This document shows positions 1 to 9,948 of a stretch of DNA of 64,000 nucleotides, one piece after another. The notes beneath the pieces are model-generated. The model did no database searches and was not told the origin of the DNA. It saw only the letters and a program-made list of their open reading frames with translations. Position 1 is the stretch's first letter, and each line of letters opens with the position of its first letter. This stretch comes from an uncultured SAR116 cluster alpha proteobacterium (GTDB lineage: Bacteria; Pseudomonadota; Alphaproteobacteria; Puniceispirillales; Marisalimonadaceae), in the NCBI GenBank assembly GCA_902595145.1, contig CACJOU010000001.1:62001-126000 (forward strand). The letters run 5' to 3'. Both the position numbers and the translations under genes were made by a program.

Positions 1-23
1 TCAGACATAAAATAACTTTCTAA

Positions 24-362
24 TTATAAATAAATTTTTAAAACACAAAGAATTGATAAAACACCCAAAAGAATAGATATTAATTTTATAAGTATTAAGG
101 ATATAATTTTCAACCCCTCATTATGCACATAATCTTCAATAACAACTTGTAATCCCGATGCAGCATGAAAGTATAAAGTCCCAAATAAAAGAACCAATCC
201 AGTTGCATTTAATGGATTCTGCAACCAAGCAACAGATTGGTCATAGCTATTTATTAAGCTAAATGTAAGAGAAGAAACAAACCAAATTACTAGAGGTATC
301 ATTGCAATTGCTGAAATTCTTTGTAATTTCCAGTGAACAACACCGTGAGATTTAGATTGCAT
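24..362 (-). CDS. sdhD: Succinate dehydrogenase membrane anchor subunit SdhD
   Basis: This is a small hydrophobic anchor of complex II, which passes electrons from succinate oxidation to quinone in the inner membrane. The 112-residue protein has three membrane segments (about 15-38, 53-73 and 86-110) and the SdhD signatures HWKLQRISAIAMIP near the N-terminus and HAASGLQVVIEDYVH around 66-80, where His66 is in the region that ligates heme b. It lies 39 nt downstream of sdhC in the same direction. The sdhA and sdhB genes would be expected next, left of the window edge. Length is normal for the family. Confidence 0.9.
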   Translation of the reverse strand: MQSKSHGVVHWKLQRISAIAMIPLVIWFVSSLTFSLINSYDQSVAWLQNPLNATGLVLLFGTLYFHAASGLQVVIEDYVHNEGLKIISLILIKLISILLGVLSILCVLKIYL

Positions 363-401
363 TTTTTTACCTTCTTTAAAAATTAAATTCTCGACAATAC
401 T

Positions 402-788
402 TTAAACAACTCTTAAATAGACTATTAACCATGTTATAGAAGTCAATAATAACGTAGAAATTATTACAGCCACGCCTGAAATATAGGCATGTTTTAAATC
501 ATATCCATAACCAGCATCCCAAAAGAGATGTCGAATACCATTACTAAGATGATAAAACAAAGCAAAAGTGAAACCAAAAATTATCAATTTACCAAACCAG
601 TTATCAAGTATATTTGAATACATTAAATAAGTGTTTTCACCTAAAGTAAGTGCTACAATCCATAAAACTAAAATTACACTTCCTATTGATAATGCTATAC
701 CTGTTGCTCTATGAAGAATTGACAAGATAGAGGTTATTTGTGGTTTATATATTTGAAGATGTGGTGAAAGTGGTCTTTGTCTAATCAT
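402..788 (-). CDS. sdhC: Succinate dehydrogenase cytochrome b556 subunit SdhC
   Basis: This is the cytochrome b subunit of complex II, which anchors SdhAB and helps form the quinone site. The 128-residue protein begins MIRQRPLSPHLQIYKP, the classic SdhC start, followed by SILHRATG (23-30), which contributes to the quinone pocket. His80 in FYHLSNGIRHLFWD is the likely axial heme ligand by analogy with the E. coli protein. Three membrane helices are visible. It is first in the sdhCD pair, with 65 nt separating it from the upstream transporter gene, so it may have its own promoter. Confidence 0.93.
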   Translation of the reverse strand: MIRQRPLSPHLQIYKPQITSILSILHRATGIALSIGSVILVLWIVALTLGENTYLMYSNILDNWFGKLIIFGFTFALFYHLSNGIRHLFWDAGYGYDLKHAYISGVAVIISTLLLTSITWLIVYLRVV

Positions 789-853
789 ATTAATCTCATT
801 TTTTGGTTATTTAAATAAATGAACTAAATAAATAGAAAATTCAAATTTAAAAT

Positions 854-1783
854 TCAAAATTTTAAATTTTCTTCGAAAATAATAATTAAAATTGATAAAC
901 CAAGTAAAATAATACCTGTAAGTTCAGTAAATTTAATTTTTTCCTTGAAAAAAATGACAGAAATTAAAATTGAAAAAATTAATTCTATTTGCCCAACTGC
1001 CCTTACTTCAGCCGCAGTTGTTAGTCCAAATGCTACAAACCATCCAAATGTTGCTCCTGTCCCACATAAGCCAGCTGGCAAACTAGGTTTCCAATATTTA
1101 ATAACAGCTAAAAATTGATCTCTTTTATTAATTAAGAGATACAAACCAACCAATATAGTTTGAAAAACAATCGCTATAAACGAAATAAAAAGTGATTTAT
1201 CTAAAAGGGGGGCATCTACTGATATAATCGACATTCTAAATGTAACTACAGAGGCAGCTAAAAGTAATCCGGATAAAAGGCCTACAAGAGTACCAACAGA
1301 TAAAATTGAATTAATTAGAAGTTTAAAGGTTTTTAAAATATTATCTGCTTTTTTGGCATAAGATAATAACAATACTGATAAAACACCTAGTATTATACCT
1401 AAAATTATAGACATAGAAAAAGTTACGCTTAAAATTATGATTTCCAAAAAAGCAATAAGAATTACTTCTGTTTTAGAAAATGCAATTCCTGTAGCAAAAT
1501 TTTTATGTGCAAAAACTTTCATAAGAACATATGTAAATAAAACTTGAAAAACAGATCCAAATAAACACAAAAGAAGAGAATATAAAGAAAGGTTAGGAAT
1601 ATTGTTTCCAGGAACACTTATCCAAATCAGCCAAATAAGTGAAGTAAAAGGTAAAGCATAACAAAATCTAATATATGCAGCTCCATAATCTCCTAATTTG
1701 GAAATCATATTTTTTTGAAATGCAGATCGAGCAGTTTGGCAGGCTGCGGCAAAAATTGCTGCAAAAATCCAGATAAATTCCAT
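854..1783 (-). CDS. EamA/DMT-family transporter
   Basis: This is a 309-residue integral membrane protein with about ten hydrophobic segments arranged as two similar halves, the layout of drug/metabolite (EamA) exporters. The second half contains AAEVRAVGQIELIFSILISV followed by FFKEKIKFTELTGIILLG, which matches the end of an EamA domain (F-x-E-x-[IL]-x-x-x-x-x-x-G). The substrate cannot be read from sequence; relatives move amino acids, nucleotides or other metabolites. It sits between asd and sdhC on the same strand, but nothing in those neighbours specifies a function. Confidence 0.8.
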   Translation of the reverse strand: MEFIWIFAAIFAAACQTARSAFQKNMISKLGDYGAAYIRFCYALPFTSLIWLIWISVPGNNIPNLSLYSLLLCLFGSVFQVLFTYVLMKVFAHKNFATGIAFSKTEVILIAFLEIIILSVTFSMSIILGIILGVLSVLLLSYAKKADNILKTFKLLINSILSVGTLVGLLSGLLLAASVVTFRMSIISVDAPLLDKSLFISFIAIVFQTILVGLYLLINKRDQFLAVIKYWKPSLPAGLCGTGATFGWFVAFGLTTAAEVRAVGQIELIFSILISVIFFKEKIKFTELTGIILLGLSILIIIFEENLKF

Positions 1784-1817
1784 AATAGTTATTTTGAAAT
1801 TTTAGTACTTTTAAACA

Positions 1818-2846
1818 TTAAAGTGGAACTCCTTTAATTTTTTTGCTAACCAACAATTCAGCTATCTGAATAGTATTTAATGCCGCACCTTTTCTTAAAT
1901 TATCTCCAACACACCAAAAAACAATCCCATTTTTTACTGATGGATCTTTTCTAATTCTACTAATGTAAACATCGTCTTCACCAGCCACCTCTTCGGGAGT
2001 TACGTATCCTTCATCTGCTCTATGATCTACAACCGTTACACCATTAGCATTTCTTAATAAGCTTCTAACATTTTTTTCATCAATATTTTTTTTGCATTCA
2101 ATAAAAACAGCTTCGCTGTGACCAATAAACACAGGAACCCTTACGCAATGAGCAACCAAATTAATATTAGGATCTAATATTTTTTTTGTCTCAACTCTCA
2201 TTTTCCACTCTTCTTTTGTAAATCCATCATCCATAAAAACATCAATATGAGGAATAACATTAAATGCTATTTTTTTGGTAAATTGTTCTGGTTTAGCTTG
2301 ATCGTGAACAAACAGACCTTTTGTTTGGCTAAATAGTTCATCCATAGCTGGTTTTCCAGCTCCTGAAACAGCTTGGTATGTGGAGACAACAACTCTTGTT
2401 ATTTCAAATTTTTTATGAATTGGCTTTAAAGCAACAACTAGTTGGATAGTAGAACAATTAGGATTTGCAATTATATTTTTGTTTTTATAACTATTAATCG
2501 CTTCAGGATTAACTTCAGGTACAATTAAAGGGACTTTGTCATCCATCCTAAAACAAGAAGAATTGTCAATAACTATACAACCTTTAAGTCCTGCCTTTGG
2601 ACCAAATTTTTTTGCTATGTCTGATCCTGCTGAGAAAAGAGCAATATCCGCTTTTTCAAAATCAAAATCATCAACTGAACTAACTTTTAGTATTTTGTCG
2701 TCACCAAATGATACTTCCTTACCAACAGAAGATCTTGAAGCAAGAGCGTAGATGTTTTTTACAGGAAATTTTCTTTCAAACAATGTTTGAAGCATTTCTC
2801 TACCAACAGCACCCGTAGCACCAACAACAGCAACATTATAAGACAT
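1818..2846 (-). CDS. asd: Aspartate-semialdehyde dehydrogenase
   Basis: The enzyme reduces aspartyl-4-phosphate to aspartate-4-semialdehyde with NADPH, the branch point to lysine/diaminopimelate, threonine and methionine. The protein has 342 residues, as usual. The N-terminus carries the nucleotide-binding loop VVGATGAVGREML, the catalytic cysteine is Cys131 in NPNCSTIQ, and the C-terminal half has the expected VPVFIGHSEAVF segment. The start codon follows the leuB stop directly (leuB ends at 2847), so the two are almost certainly co-transcribed and translationally coupled. The leuCDB-asd order is common in Alphaproteobacteria. Confidence 0.96.
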   Translation of the reverse strand: MSYNVAVVGATGAVGREMLQTLFERKFPVKNIYALASRSSVGKEVSFGDDKILKVSSVDDFDFEKADIALFSAGSDIAKKFGPKAGLKGCIVIDNSSCFRMDDKVPLIVPEVNPEAINSYKNKNIIANPNCSTIQLVVALKPIHKKFEITRVVVSTYQAVSGAGKPAMDELFSQTKGLFVHDQAKPEQFTKKIAFNVIPHIDVFMDDGFTKEEWKMRVETKKILDPNINLVAHCVRVPVFIGHSEAVFIECKKNIDEKNVRSLLRNANGVTVVDHRADEGYVTPEEVAGEDDVYISRIRKDPSVKNGIVFWCVGDNLRKGAALNTIQIAELLVSKKIKGVPL

Positions 2847-3962
2847 TTATTTTGTTAATTCCTCTAACTTGTTGATAACTGAGTCCATCATTCCTTTCGT
2901 TCCAACTTTAACTTTTCCTGAAGCCATTATATCTTGCGTTCTTGGTCCAGCATCTAACGCTCTTGAAACAGCTTCATCAATTAAATCTGCCTCTTCTTTC
3001 ATTTCAAATGAATAACGAAATAACATTGACAAACTTAAAAGTTCTGCCAGTGGATTCGCTAATTCTTTTCCAGCTATATCCGGAGCTGATCCATGAACTG
3101 GTTCATACATAGCATGTCTCTTTCCCGTATTTTGGTCGACAGATCCTAAACTAGCAGAAGGAAGCATTCCTAATGAACCAGTTAACATAGCTGCGCAATC
3201 CGATAAAATATCACCAAATAAATTATCTGTAACAATAACATCAAATTGCTTGGGATCTCTTACTAGTTGCATAGCGCAATTATCAGCATACATGTGGTTA
3301 ATTGATATATCTGAGCCTTCTTTTTCATGAAGATTAGTCATTACTTCTCTCCACAAAACACCTGACATCATTACGTTAGCTTTTTCTACAGAAGTCACTT
3401 TACTATTTCTGGCTCTTGCCATATCAAAGGCAACCCTACCAATTCTTTCAATCTCTGGTGTGGTATAAAGATTAGTATCATAACCTTTTTTTGTGAGGGT
3501 ATCGATTTCTTCTATTCCACGAGGCTCTGCAAAATAAATACCTCCAGTTAACTCTCTTAATATTAAAATATCTAAGCCAGAGACAATGCTAGATTTAAGG
3601 GAAGAAGCATCGACAAGAGCCGGAAAAACTATGGCAGGCCTAAGATTAGCAAACAAATCCATTTCTTTTCTTAATCTCAAAAGACCATTTTCAGGTCTTT
3701 TTTCAAATTCAACTCCATCGTACTTTGGGCCTCCAACTGCACCAAATAAAATTGCATCTGCATCAATTGCGTCAGCTAGAGTTTCGTCTGAAAGAGGCGT
3801 GCCATATTTATCAAAAGAAGCACCACCTACTAAACCTTCCTTTAAGTTAAAAGTAATATTTTTATTTTTTGCAAACCAATCAACAACTCTCAGAGTTTCT
3901 TTAACAACCTCAGGTCCCACTCCATCTCCGGGTAGAACCATTAATGTACGATTAGATGACAT
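2847..3962 (-). CDS. leuB: 3-Isopropylmalate dehydrogenase
   Basis: LeuB catalyses NAD-dependent oxidative decarboxylation of 3-isopropylmalate in leucine biosynthesis. The 371-residue protein begins with the family signature LMVLPGDGVGPEVV. It carries the substrate-binding LRKEMDLFANLRPA, the metal-binding DNLFGDILSDCAAML, and near the C-terminus MYEPVHGSAPDIAGK, the NAD-binding signature that separates LeuB from isocitrate dehydrogenases. It lies 21 nt after leuD and abuts asd. All key motifs look intact. Confidence 0.97.
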   Translation of the reverse strand: MSSNRTLMVLPGDGVGPEVVKETLRVVDWFAKNKNITFNLKEGLVGGASFDKYGTPLSDETLADAIDADAILFGAVGGPKYDGVEFEKRPENGLLRLRKEMDLFANLRPAIVFPALVDASSLKSSIVSGLDILILRELTGGIYFAEPRGIEEIDTLTKKGYDTNLYTTPEIERIGRVAFDMARARNSKVTSVEKANVMMSGVLWREVMTNLHEKEGSDISINHMYADNCAMQLVRDPKQFDVIVTDNLFGDILSDCAAMLTGSLGMLPSASLGSVDQNTGKRHAMYEPVHGSAPDIAGKELANPLAELLSLSMLFRYSFEMKEEADLIDEAVSRALDAGPRTQDIMASGKVKVGTKGMMDSVINKLEELTK

Positions 3963-3983
3963 TGTATCAACTCACTTTATTAA

Positions 3984-4589
3984 TTATAACCACGGTCTTT
4001 CATCAGACATCTTGGTTTCAAATTTTTTAATATCACTAGATTTTTGCATTGTTATGCCTATATCGTCTAATCCCTCAAGTAAGCATTTTTTTCTGAAAGG
4101 GTCGATTTCAAACTTGATAACTGCTCCATTAGGTCTTCTAATTTCTTGAGATGGAAGGTCAATTTCTAGTTCAGGATTTTCCATGTCTTTTGAATCTGCC
4201 AACAAAGCATCTCTTTCGTCAGATGAAACTTTAATAGGTAAAAGACCATTTTTAAAAGAATTATTGTAAAAAATATCAGCGAAAGATGTTGAGATAATAC
4301 ATTTTATTCCAAAATCAGATAAAGCCCAGGGCGCATGTTCTCTACTTGAACCACATCCAAAGTTATCACCTGCAACAAGGATATTACTATTTCTATATGG
4401 TTCTTTATTTAACACAAACTCTTCTTTTTCAGAACCATCGTCATTAAATCTCATCTCATCAAAGAGATGTTTACCTAAACCTGTTCTTTTAATTGTCTTT
4501 AAAAATTGTTTAGGAATTATTTTGTCTGTGTCTACATTTATAAAATTAAATGGAGCAGCTATACCTCTAATATTTTTAAATTTTTCCAT
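3984..4589 (-). CDS. leuD: 3-Isopropylmalate dehydratase small subunit
   Basis: LeuD is the swivelling small subunit of isopropylmalate isomerase and pairs with LeuC. The 201-residue protein shows [18 protein letters not shown] near residue 15 and [17 protein letters not shown] around 75-90, the conserved aconitase swivel-domain motif. It is 16 nt downstream of leuC and 21 nt upstream of leuB, consistent with one leuCDB-asd transcript. Length is typical. Confidence 0.97.
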   Translation of the reverse strand: MEKFKNIRGIAAPFNFINVDTDKIIPKQFLKTIKRTGLGKHLFDEMRFNDDGSEKEEFVLNKEPYRNSNILVAGDNFGCGSSREHAPWALSDFGIKCIISTSFADIFYNNSFKNGLLPIKVSSDERDALLADSKDMENPELEIDLPSQEIRRPNGAVIKFEIDPFRKKCLLEGLDDIGITMQKSSDIKKFETKMSDERPWL

Positions 4590-4605
4590 AGTTAAACCTC
4601 TAAAA

Positions 4606-6009
4606 TTACATGATTGAATTATAATCAGTTAATTTGCCTGTAATTGCAGAGGCAGCAGCTATTTCAGGACTAACTAGATGTGTTCTACCACCTTTACCCT
4701 GTCTGCCTTCAAAATTTCGATTAGATGTACTTGCACACCTTTCACCAGGTTGGAGTTTATCTTCATTCATAGCTAAACACATTGAACAGCCAGGCTCTCT
4801 CCATTCAAATCCAGCTTCAGTAAACAACAAATTTAGACCCTCTTCTTCAGCTTGGCTTTTCACCAACCCAGAACCTGGAACAACCATTGCCCTTATCCCT
4901 TTTTTAACTTTTTTTCCATAAATTACTTTTGCGGCTGATCTTAAATCTTCAATTCTAGAGTTTGTACATGAACCGATGAATACTGTGTTTATTTCAACTT
5001 CAGATATTTTTTGACCGCCTTTCAATCCCATATAATCAAGTGATCTTTGTAACTTAGCTCTTGCGTCCTCATCTTTAATCTTGGAGGGATCAGGTATATA
5101 ACCATCAATTGAAACAACATCTTCTGGACTAGTGCCCCATGTTACAGTTGGTTTAATTTTACTAGCATCAATGGTAATCTTCTTATCATAAAATGCATTT
5201 TCATCCGATGGCAATGATTGCCACCACTCTAGAGCTAAATCCCAATCTTTACCTTTTGGAGACATGGGCTTATCACTCAAGTAATCAAATGTTACTTTGT
5301 CAGGGGCTATCATTCCTGCTCTCGCACCAGCTTCTATTGACATATTGCAAACTGTCATCCGACCTTCCATAGAAAGTTTTTCTATAGCTTTTCCAGAATA
5401 TTCAATAACGTGACCAGTTCCACCTGCAGTGCCTATTTCTCCAATAATAGCAAGAACTAAATCTTTAGGAGACACACCTGGTTGAAGCTCACCTTCAACG
5501 TTAATAAGCATGTTTTTAGCTGGCTTTTGAATTAAAGTTTGAGTAGCCAAAACATGTTCTACTTCTGATGTACCTATACCAAAAGCTAAAGCCCCAAAAG
5601 CTCCATGAGTTGCTGTGTGGCTGTCGCCACAAACTATAGTCATACCTGGTTGAGTAAAGCCTTGTTCTGGCCCTATAACGTGAACGATTCCTTGCCTTTT
5701 GTCCATCATATTAAAATATGGTATTCCAAAATCCTCTACATTCTTGTCTAACGCTTCAACTTGAATCTTAGATTCTTCTTCTTGAATTCCTCCAGCTCTA
5801 TCTGTTGTTGGAACGTTATGATCAGCCACAGCTAGGGTTCTATTGGGGGAATTTACAACTCTACCAGACATTCTTAAACCTTCAAATGCTTGCGGGCTTG
5901 TTACTTCATGAACTAAATGTCTATCAATGTAGATTAGTGACGCTCCATCTTCTTGTGTGCTAATAAGATGGTAATCCCAAATTTTATCAAATAATGTTCT
6001 GGGCTTCAT
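4606..6009 (-). CDS. leuC: 3-Isopropylmalate dehydratase large subunit
   Basis: LeuC is the [4Fe-4S] subunit that isomerises 2-isopropylmalate to 3-isopropylmalate. The 467-residue protein holds the three cluster cysteines, one in FIGSCTNSR (about residue 348) and two in [10 protein letters not shown] (about 408-412). The N-terminal half has the aconitase motifs [20 protein letters not shown] and [17 protein letters not shown]. It leads the leuCDB-asd block and follows rplS across a 67 nt gap containing a weak AT-rich inverted repeat (ATCAAAAT/ATTTTGAT), so a separate promoter is possible. Confidence 0.97.
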   Translation of the reverse strand: MKPRTLFDKIWDYHLISTQEDGASLIYIDRHLVHEVTSPQAFEGLRMSGRVVNSPNRTLAVADHNVPTTDRAGGIQEEESKIQVEALDKNVEDFGIPYFNMMDKRQGIVHVIGPEQGFTQPGMTIVCGDSHTATHGAFGALAFGIGTSEVEHVLATQTLIQKPAKNMLINVEGELQPGVSPKDLVLAIIGEIGTAGGTGHVIEYSGKAIEKLSMEGRMTVCNMSIEAGARAGMIAPDKVTFDYLSDKPMSPKGKDWDLALEWWQSLPSDENAFYDKKITIDASKIKPTVTWGTSPEDVVSIDGYIPDPSKIKDEDARAKLQRSLDYMGLKGGQKISEVEINTVFIGSCTNSRIEDLRSAAKVIYGKKVKKGIRAMVVPGSGLVKSQAEEEGLNLLFTEAGFEWREPGCSMCLAMNEDKLQPGERCASTSNRNFEGRQGKGGRTHLVSPEIAAASAITGKLTDYNSIM

Positions 6010-6076
6010 TTTAGAACTCCATTAAGTTAAAATCAAAATATTAACATATTTTTATTTTGATAAAGTTAATGAGCTT

Positions 6077-6508
6077 TTATGAAGTTGTATCTTCAGTAAC
6101 TTCTTTAGAAACAGGTTCATCAACTTGAGTTTTACTGTCTTTTTTCAAGACTTGTATTTTTTCAACAATACGAGCTGATTTTCCTCTTCTATCTCTTAAA
6201 TAATACAACTTAGCTCTTCTTACTTTACCTTTTTTAAGAACAGTAATTCCAGCAATTTTAGGAGAAAATATTGGGAAAATTCTTTCAACGCCTTCACCAT
6301 AAGAAATTTTTCTAACGGTAAAACTTTCATTCAATCCACCTCCACTTCGAGCAATACATAATCCCTCAAATGCTTGTATTCTTTCTTTATCACCTTCAAC
6401 AATTTTTACATCAACTTTAATGGTATCACCTGCGCTGAAATCAGGTATGGCTCTTTCAGCAATAATCTTGTCCATCTGATCTTTTTGAATTTTATCAATA
6501 ACATTCAT
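6077..6508 (-). CDS. rplS: 50S ribosomal protein L19
   Basis: L19 sits at the interface of the ribosomal subunits. The ATG at 6508 gives a 143-residue protein starting [16 protein letters not shown] prefer it to the upstream in-frame start at 6541 because AAAGGG lies at proper spacing before it and family members begin here. L19 hallmarks are [23 protein letters not shown] (split across about 26-48), [17 protein letters not shown] and the basic [18 protein letters not shown]. The last 25 residues form an acidic tail past the core. It closes the rpsP-rimM-trmD-rplS order. Confidence 0.95.
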   Translation of the reverse strand: MNVIDKIQKDQMDKIIAERAIPDFSAGDTIKVDVKIVEGDKERIQAFEGLCIARSGGGLNESFTVRKISYGEGVERIFPIFSPKIAGITVLKKGKVRRAKLYYLRDRRGKSARIVEKIQVLKKDSKTQVDEPVSKEVTEDTTS

Positions 6509-6561
6509 CTGTCTACCCTTTCGTGAAAATACTTCTAGCAAATTAATAAATATTTTTCTAG

Positions 6562-7248
6562 TTAAGATTTAATATATTTTGACCATAAATCTGGTCTCCT
6601 TAATTTTGTAAGATTTTCAGACATCTTTAACTTCCACATTTGGATTTTCTTATGATTTCCAGATAATAATACTTCTGGTACTTCCATATTGTTCCATACT
6701 CTTGGGTGTGTGTATAATGGATATTCTAACAAATGTCTTTCAAAACTCTCATCCACCAATCCTGCAGCATTACCAACGACGTCAGGAATAAGTCTTATGG
6801 TTGCGTCCATAATTAATTGAGCACCTATTTCACCACCAGATAAAACAAAATCTCCAACACTTACTTCTTCTATTTCGTTATGAATTAAGAATCTTTCATC
6901 AACACCTTCATATCTTCCACATATAAAAACAGCACCTTTTTCTTGTGATAATTTATTTGCGAATTCTTGATCAAATTTTTTTCCTCTAGGTGAAAGATAA
7001 ATTCTTCTACCTTTTTCTTTAGAAACAGACTTTAAAGCTTTATCTAAAACTTCTGGATTAATGACCATACCAGGTCCTCCACCGAACGGAACTTCATCTA
7101 CTTTACCATTTTTATCATTTGAGAAATTTCTAATGTTAACAGTTTTTAAAGACCACAAATTATTTTTTAGAGCTTTGCCTGCTATTGAAAAATCTAAGGT
7201 GCCAGGAAACATTTCTGGGAATAATGACAAAACCGTTGCATTCCACAC
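6562..7248 (-). CDS. trmD: tRNA (guanine-N1)-methyltransferase TrmD
   Basis: TrmD makes m1G37 next to the anticodon and so prevents +1 frameshifting. It is a SAM-dependent SPOUT enzyme that acts as a knotted dimer. The 228-residue protein has [10 protein letters not shown] (about 57-66), [10 protein letters not shown] (about 110-120) and the knot segment [18 protein letters not shown], followed by the C-terminal tRNA-binding PLYTHPRVW. It follows rimM by 14 nt and precedes rplS, the classical order. No motif is missing. Confidence 0.96.
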   Translation of the reverse strand: MWNATVLSLFPEMFPGTLDFSIAGKALKNNLWSLKTVNIRNFSNDKNGKVDEVPFGGGPGMVINPEVLDKALKSVSKEKGRRIYLSPRGKKFDQEFANKLSQEKGAVFICGRYEGVDERFLIHNEIEEVSVGDFVLSGGEIGAQLIMDATIRLIPDVVGNAAGLVDESFERHLLEYPLYTHPRVWNNMEVPEVLLSGNHKKIQMWKLKMSENLTKLRRPDLWSKYIKS

Positions 7249-7262
7249 AAAATATCTCCTTT

Positions 7263-7772
7263 TTAATTTTCAATAAAATCTATCTCTAGATCTAAAATTA
7301 TTCGTTTATCTTTGTAATCAATTTTTTTTAGAAAAGCTTTTCCCATTGGCAAATAAAAAGTTTTATCATTTTTTTTTACCTGAACTAACAAACCTGCTCC
7401 AAAATCTTCCAAAGATATGACTTCACCAAAGTTTTCTTTACTTAAATTATAAACTTTAAAGTTCAACAAATCAGAATGATAAAACTCCCCATCGATAAGT
7501 TTTGGCAAACTTTTCCTAGATATGAATAACTTTAATCCTTTAAAAAACTGAGCATCACTTCTTGTTTCAACATTTTCAATTTTGCAAACAAATACTTTTT
7601 TAAATTTTCTAATAAACTTTAATTTTATTGGATTTTCATAACTCTCTACGAAAATTTCTTTGAAAGAAAAAATGTTTTCTGGAATTTCTGTAAAGCTCTT
7701 GAGCTTGACTTCTCCTTTAATACCATGGACTCCAACAAAGGATCCAATTTCAATTAAATTTTTCTTACACAA
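7263..7772 (-). CDS. rimM: Ribosome maturation factor RimM
   Basis: RimM assists 30S assembly at the 16S 3' domain and binds S19. The recognisable protein begins LCKKNLIEIGSFVGVHGIKGEVKLK, the family N-terminus, so I place the start at the TTG at 7772 (169 residues). The frame stays open upstream to 7886, but those residues are the low-complexity tail of rpsP read in another frame. No strong ribosome-binding site precedes the TTG, and coupling to the rpsP stop 7 nt upstream is likely. The C-terminal PRC-barrel is visible around DGEFYHSDLLNFKVY. The start is uncertain; the identity is not. Confidence 0.85.
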   Translation of the reverse strand: MCKKNLIEIGSFVGVHGIKGEVKLKSFTEIPENIFSFKEIFVESYENPIKLKFIRKFKKVFVCKIENVETRSDAQFFKGLKLFISRKSLPKLIDGEFYHSDLLNFKVYNLSKENFGEVISLEDFGAGLLVQVKKNDKTFYLPMGKAFLKKIDYKDKRIILDLEIDFIEN

Positions 7773-7779
7773 AATTATT

Positions 7780-8358
7780 CTATTCTTTTTTATCCTCTTC
7801 AGCTTTAACCTTTTCTGTAGACTCTTCCTCAACTGGAGCTTCTGCAGCAGCTGCCTCTTCTGTAGTCGCTTCCTCAACTGGAGCATCTGAAGCAGGTGCC
7901 TCTTCTAAAGCTGCTTCCTCAACTGGAGCTTCTGCAGCAGGTGCCTCTTCTGTAGTCGCTTCCTCAACTGGAGCATCTGAAGCAGGTGTTTCTTCATTAG
8001 CTACTTCCTCTGCTGGAGCAACTGACTTTTCTGCTACTTCTGCTTCTCTTTCTTGCCTTTTCTTACCTGGAGCACTTTTAATTGGTTGATCTCTAATCAC
8101 AGGTGCTTTTACTAAACCGTCAGATGATAGCATTTTTGCAACTCTTAATGTTGGCTGAGCGCCTTTTGATAACCAGTATTTTGCTCTTTCAACATCAAGA
8201 ACTAATCTTTCAGCGTGGTCTTTAGCTACCATTGGATTATATGAACCTAATCTTTCTATAAATTTTCCATCTCTTGGTGACAATGCTTCTGCAACTACGA
8301 TTTTGTAAAAAGGTCTCTTCTTTGCTCCACCTCTAGACAATCTTATTTTTAACGCCAT
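7780..8358 (-). CDS. rpsP: 30S ribosomal protein S16 with long acidic repeat tail
   Basis: Residues 1-85 are a standard S16 ([24 protein letters not shown], then [14 protein letters not shown] and [15 protein letters not shown]). The remaining roughly 105 residues are an unusual extension rich in Ala, Glu and Pro. It is built from about four 15-residue units of the type [15 protein letters not shown] and ends in a lysine/glutamate-rich tip. S16 is usually about 80-120 residues, so this one is nearly doubled. At DNA level the units are 45-bp tandem repeats. The gene follows ffh and heads the rpsP-rimM-trmD-rplS group. Confidence 0.94.
   Translation of the reverse strand: MALKIRLSRGGAKKRPFYKIVVAEALSPRDGKFIERLGSYNPMVAKDHAERLVLDVERAKYWLSKGAQPTLRVAKMLSSDGLVKAPVIRDQPIKSAPGKKRQEREAEVAEKSVAPAEEVANEETPASDAPVEEATTEEAPAAEAPVEEAALEEAPASDAPVEEATTEEAAAAEAPVEEESTEKVKAEEDKKE
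7827..8006. repeat. rpsP: 45-bp tandem repeat inside rpsP
   Basis: Four 45-bp units run from 7827, 7872, 7917 and 7962. Units 1 and 3 are nearly identical, and units 2 and 4 share their first half, so the array can also be read as two 90-bp repeats. Each unit encodes 15 residues beginning PVEE. The unit length is a multiple of three, so gain or loss of a unit keeps the reading frame. The fourth unit is diverged at its 3' end. Confidence 0.85.
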
Positions 8359-8394
8359 TTTTTTTCCTTATAATTAAGTTATTGTTTAATAAAT

Positions 8395-9915
8395 TTATCT
8401 TCTTTTTTTAGATGGTTTTCCACTTAACCCTGGTAAACCCATACCTCCAAATCGATTTGCCATATTGCCTAGATTAGGCATATTACCGCCCATCATTTTT
8501 TGTAATTCGGCCATTTTATTGGCATCCATAACTGAATTTTGACCATCCCCTAATCCAGGATTTGGACTTGCTCCTCCAAGTGAAGACATCATATTTTTTA
8601 ATCCACCAAGACCACCCATTTTACCCATTTTTTTCATCATACGGGCCATATCTTGTTGTTGTTTCACAAGTCTGTTTACATCAGAGACAGCTGTTCCTGA
8701 TCCTGAAGCAATTCTTTTTCTACGAGAAGCATTTAAAAGAGAAACATTTACTCTTTCTTTTTTTGTCATAGAATAAATTATAGCTTCCTGTTTTGAAATT
8801 GCCTTATCATTAAAATTATTAGCAGCCATTTGTTTCTGCAACTTACCAATACCTGGAAGCATGGACATTATTCCACCTAAACCTCCCATTTTTTTTAACT
8901 GTCCAATTTGTTTTAACATATCATTCATATCAAAACTGCCCTGTGACATTCTTTTCATCATTTGGGCAGCGTCTTCTTCTGCGATAGTCTCTGCAGCTTT
9001 TTCTACAAGTGAGACAACATCTCCCATATCTAAAATTCTACTAGCAGCTCTGTCTGGATAAAATGGTTCTAATCCATCTAGTTTTTCAGAAGTACCAACA
9101 AATTTTATAGGGCACCCAGTTACTGACCTCATTGATAGTGCTGCACCACCTCTTGCGTCACCATCAGACCGCGTTAAAACAACTCCTGATATTTTTATTA
9201 GCTCTGAAAAAGCTTTTGCTGTCTGGACAGCATCCTGACCTGTCATTGCATCTGCAACTAATAAAGTTTCGGATGGTTTAGATAATTTAAAAACCTCTTT
9301 TGCCTCAGACATCATGGCTGTATCAAGTGTCGTTCTACCTGCTGTATCAAGTATCAATACATCTATTGCCTGTACTTTAGATGCGGCCATTGCTCTTTTT
9401 GTTATTTTCTCTGGGCTTTCACCATCAATTTCTGGAAGTACTAAAACTTCTGCTTGTTCACCTAATATCCTAAGTTGTTCTCTAGCTGCAGGCCTGTAAA
9501 TATCAAGCGATGCAAGCATAACTTTCTTTCTTTTTTTTGATTTCAAATGTAAAGCCAACTTACCTGCAGTTGTGGTTTTACCAGAACCCTGAAGACCAAC
9601 TAACAATATGACTGCAGGAGGAGCGTGGTCTATTAATAGCTCTGATTCTGATGAGCCAAGAACTTCTATTAAAACGTCATTTACAATTTTTATAACTTGC
9701 TGACCAGGTGTAACTGATCTAAGAACTTCTTCACCAATTGCCCTTACTTTAACTTTATCAATAAATTCTCTGACGACTGATAAAGCAACATCAGCTTCTA
9801 GTAGAGCTGTTCGAACCTCTTTAAGTGCGTTTTCAACATCACTTTCAGAGAGAGCTCCTCTTTTAGTGAGTCCCTTAAAAACATTTCCAAGTTTATCAGT
9901 TAAGTTTTCAAACAT
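8395..9915 (-). CDS. ffh: Signal recognition particle protein Ffh
   Basis: Ffh is the GTPase of the signal recognition particle; it binds signal peptides and delivers ribosomes to FtsY. The 506-residue protein has the N domain (1-90), the G domain with P-loop GLQGSGKTTTAGKLA (about 107-121), DTAGRT, and TRSDGDARGGAALS in place of the usual TKLDGDARGG. The C-terminal M domain is methionine-rich (repeated MMKKMGKMGG-like stretches). A glycine-rich tail extends beyond the minimal family length. It lies between ftsY and rpsP on the same strand. Confidence 0.97.
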   Translation of the reverse strand: MFENLTDKLGNVFKGLTKRGALSESDVENALKEVRTALLEADVALSVVREFIDKVKVRAIGEEVLRSVTPGQQVIKIVNDVLIEVLGSSESELLIDHAPPAVILLVGLQGSGKTTTAGKLALHLKSKKRKKVMLASLDIYRPAAREQLRILGEQAEVLVLPEIDGESPEKITKRAMAASKVQAIDVLILDTAGRTTLDTAMMSEAKEVFKLSKPSETLLVADAMTGQDAVQTAKAFSELIKISGVVLTRSDGDARGGAALSMRSVTGCPIKFVGTSEKLDGLEPFYPDRAASRILDMGDVVSLVEKAAETIAEEDAAQMMKRMSQGSFDMNDMLKQIGQLKKMGGLGGIMSMLPGIGKLQKQMAANNFNDKAISKQEAIIYSMTKKERVNVSLLNASRRKRIASGSGTAVSDVNRLVKQQQDMARMMKKMGKMGGLGGLKNMMSSLGGASPNPGLGDGQNSVMDANKMAELQKMMGGNMPNLGNMANRFGGMGLPGLSGKPSKKRR

Positions 9916-9948
9916 TTCAAAACCAATCAGTTATTATAACCACGATTA

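Noticed and set aside
3586..4149. 187-codon ORF on the plus strand
   Set aside because: It lies wholly antisense to leuB and leuD, which have intact motifs; its composition follows from their codons.
7773..7886. N-terminal extension of the rimM frame
   Set aside because: The added residues (Leu/Gln/Lys repeats) are the rpsP repeat tail read in another frame.
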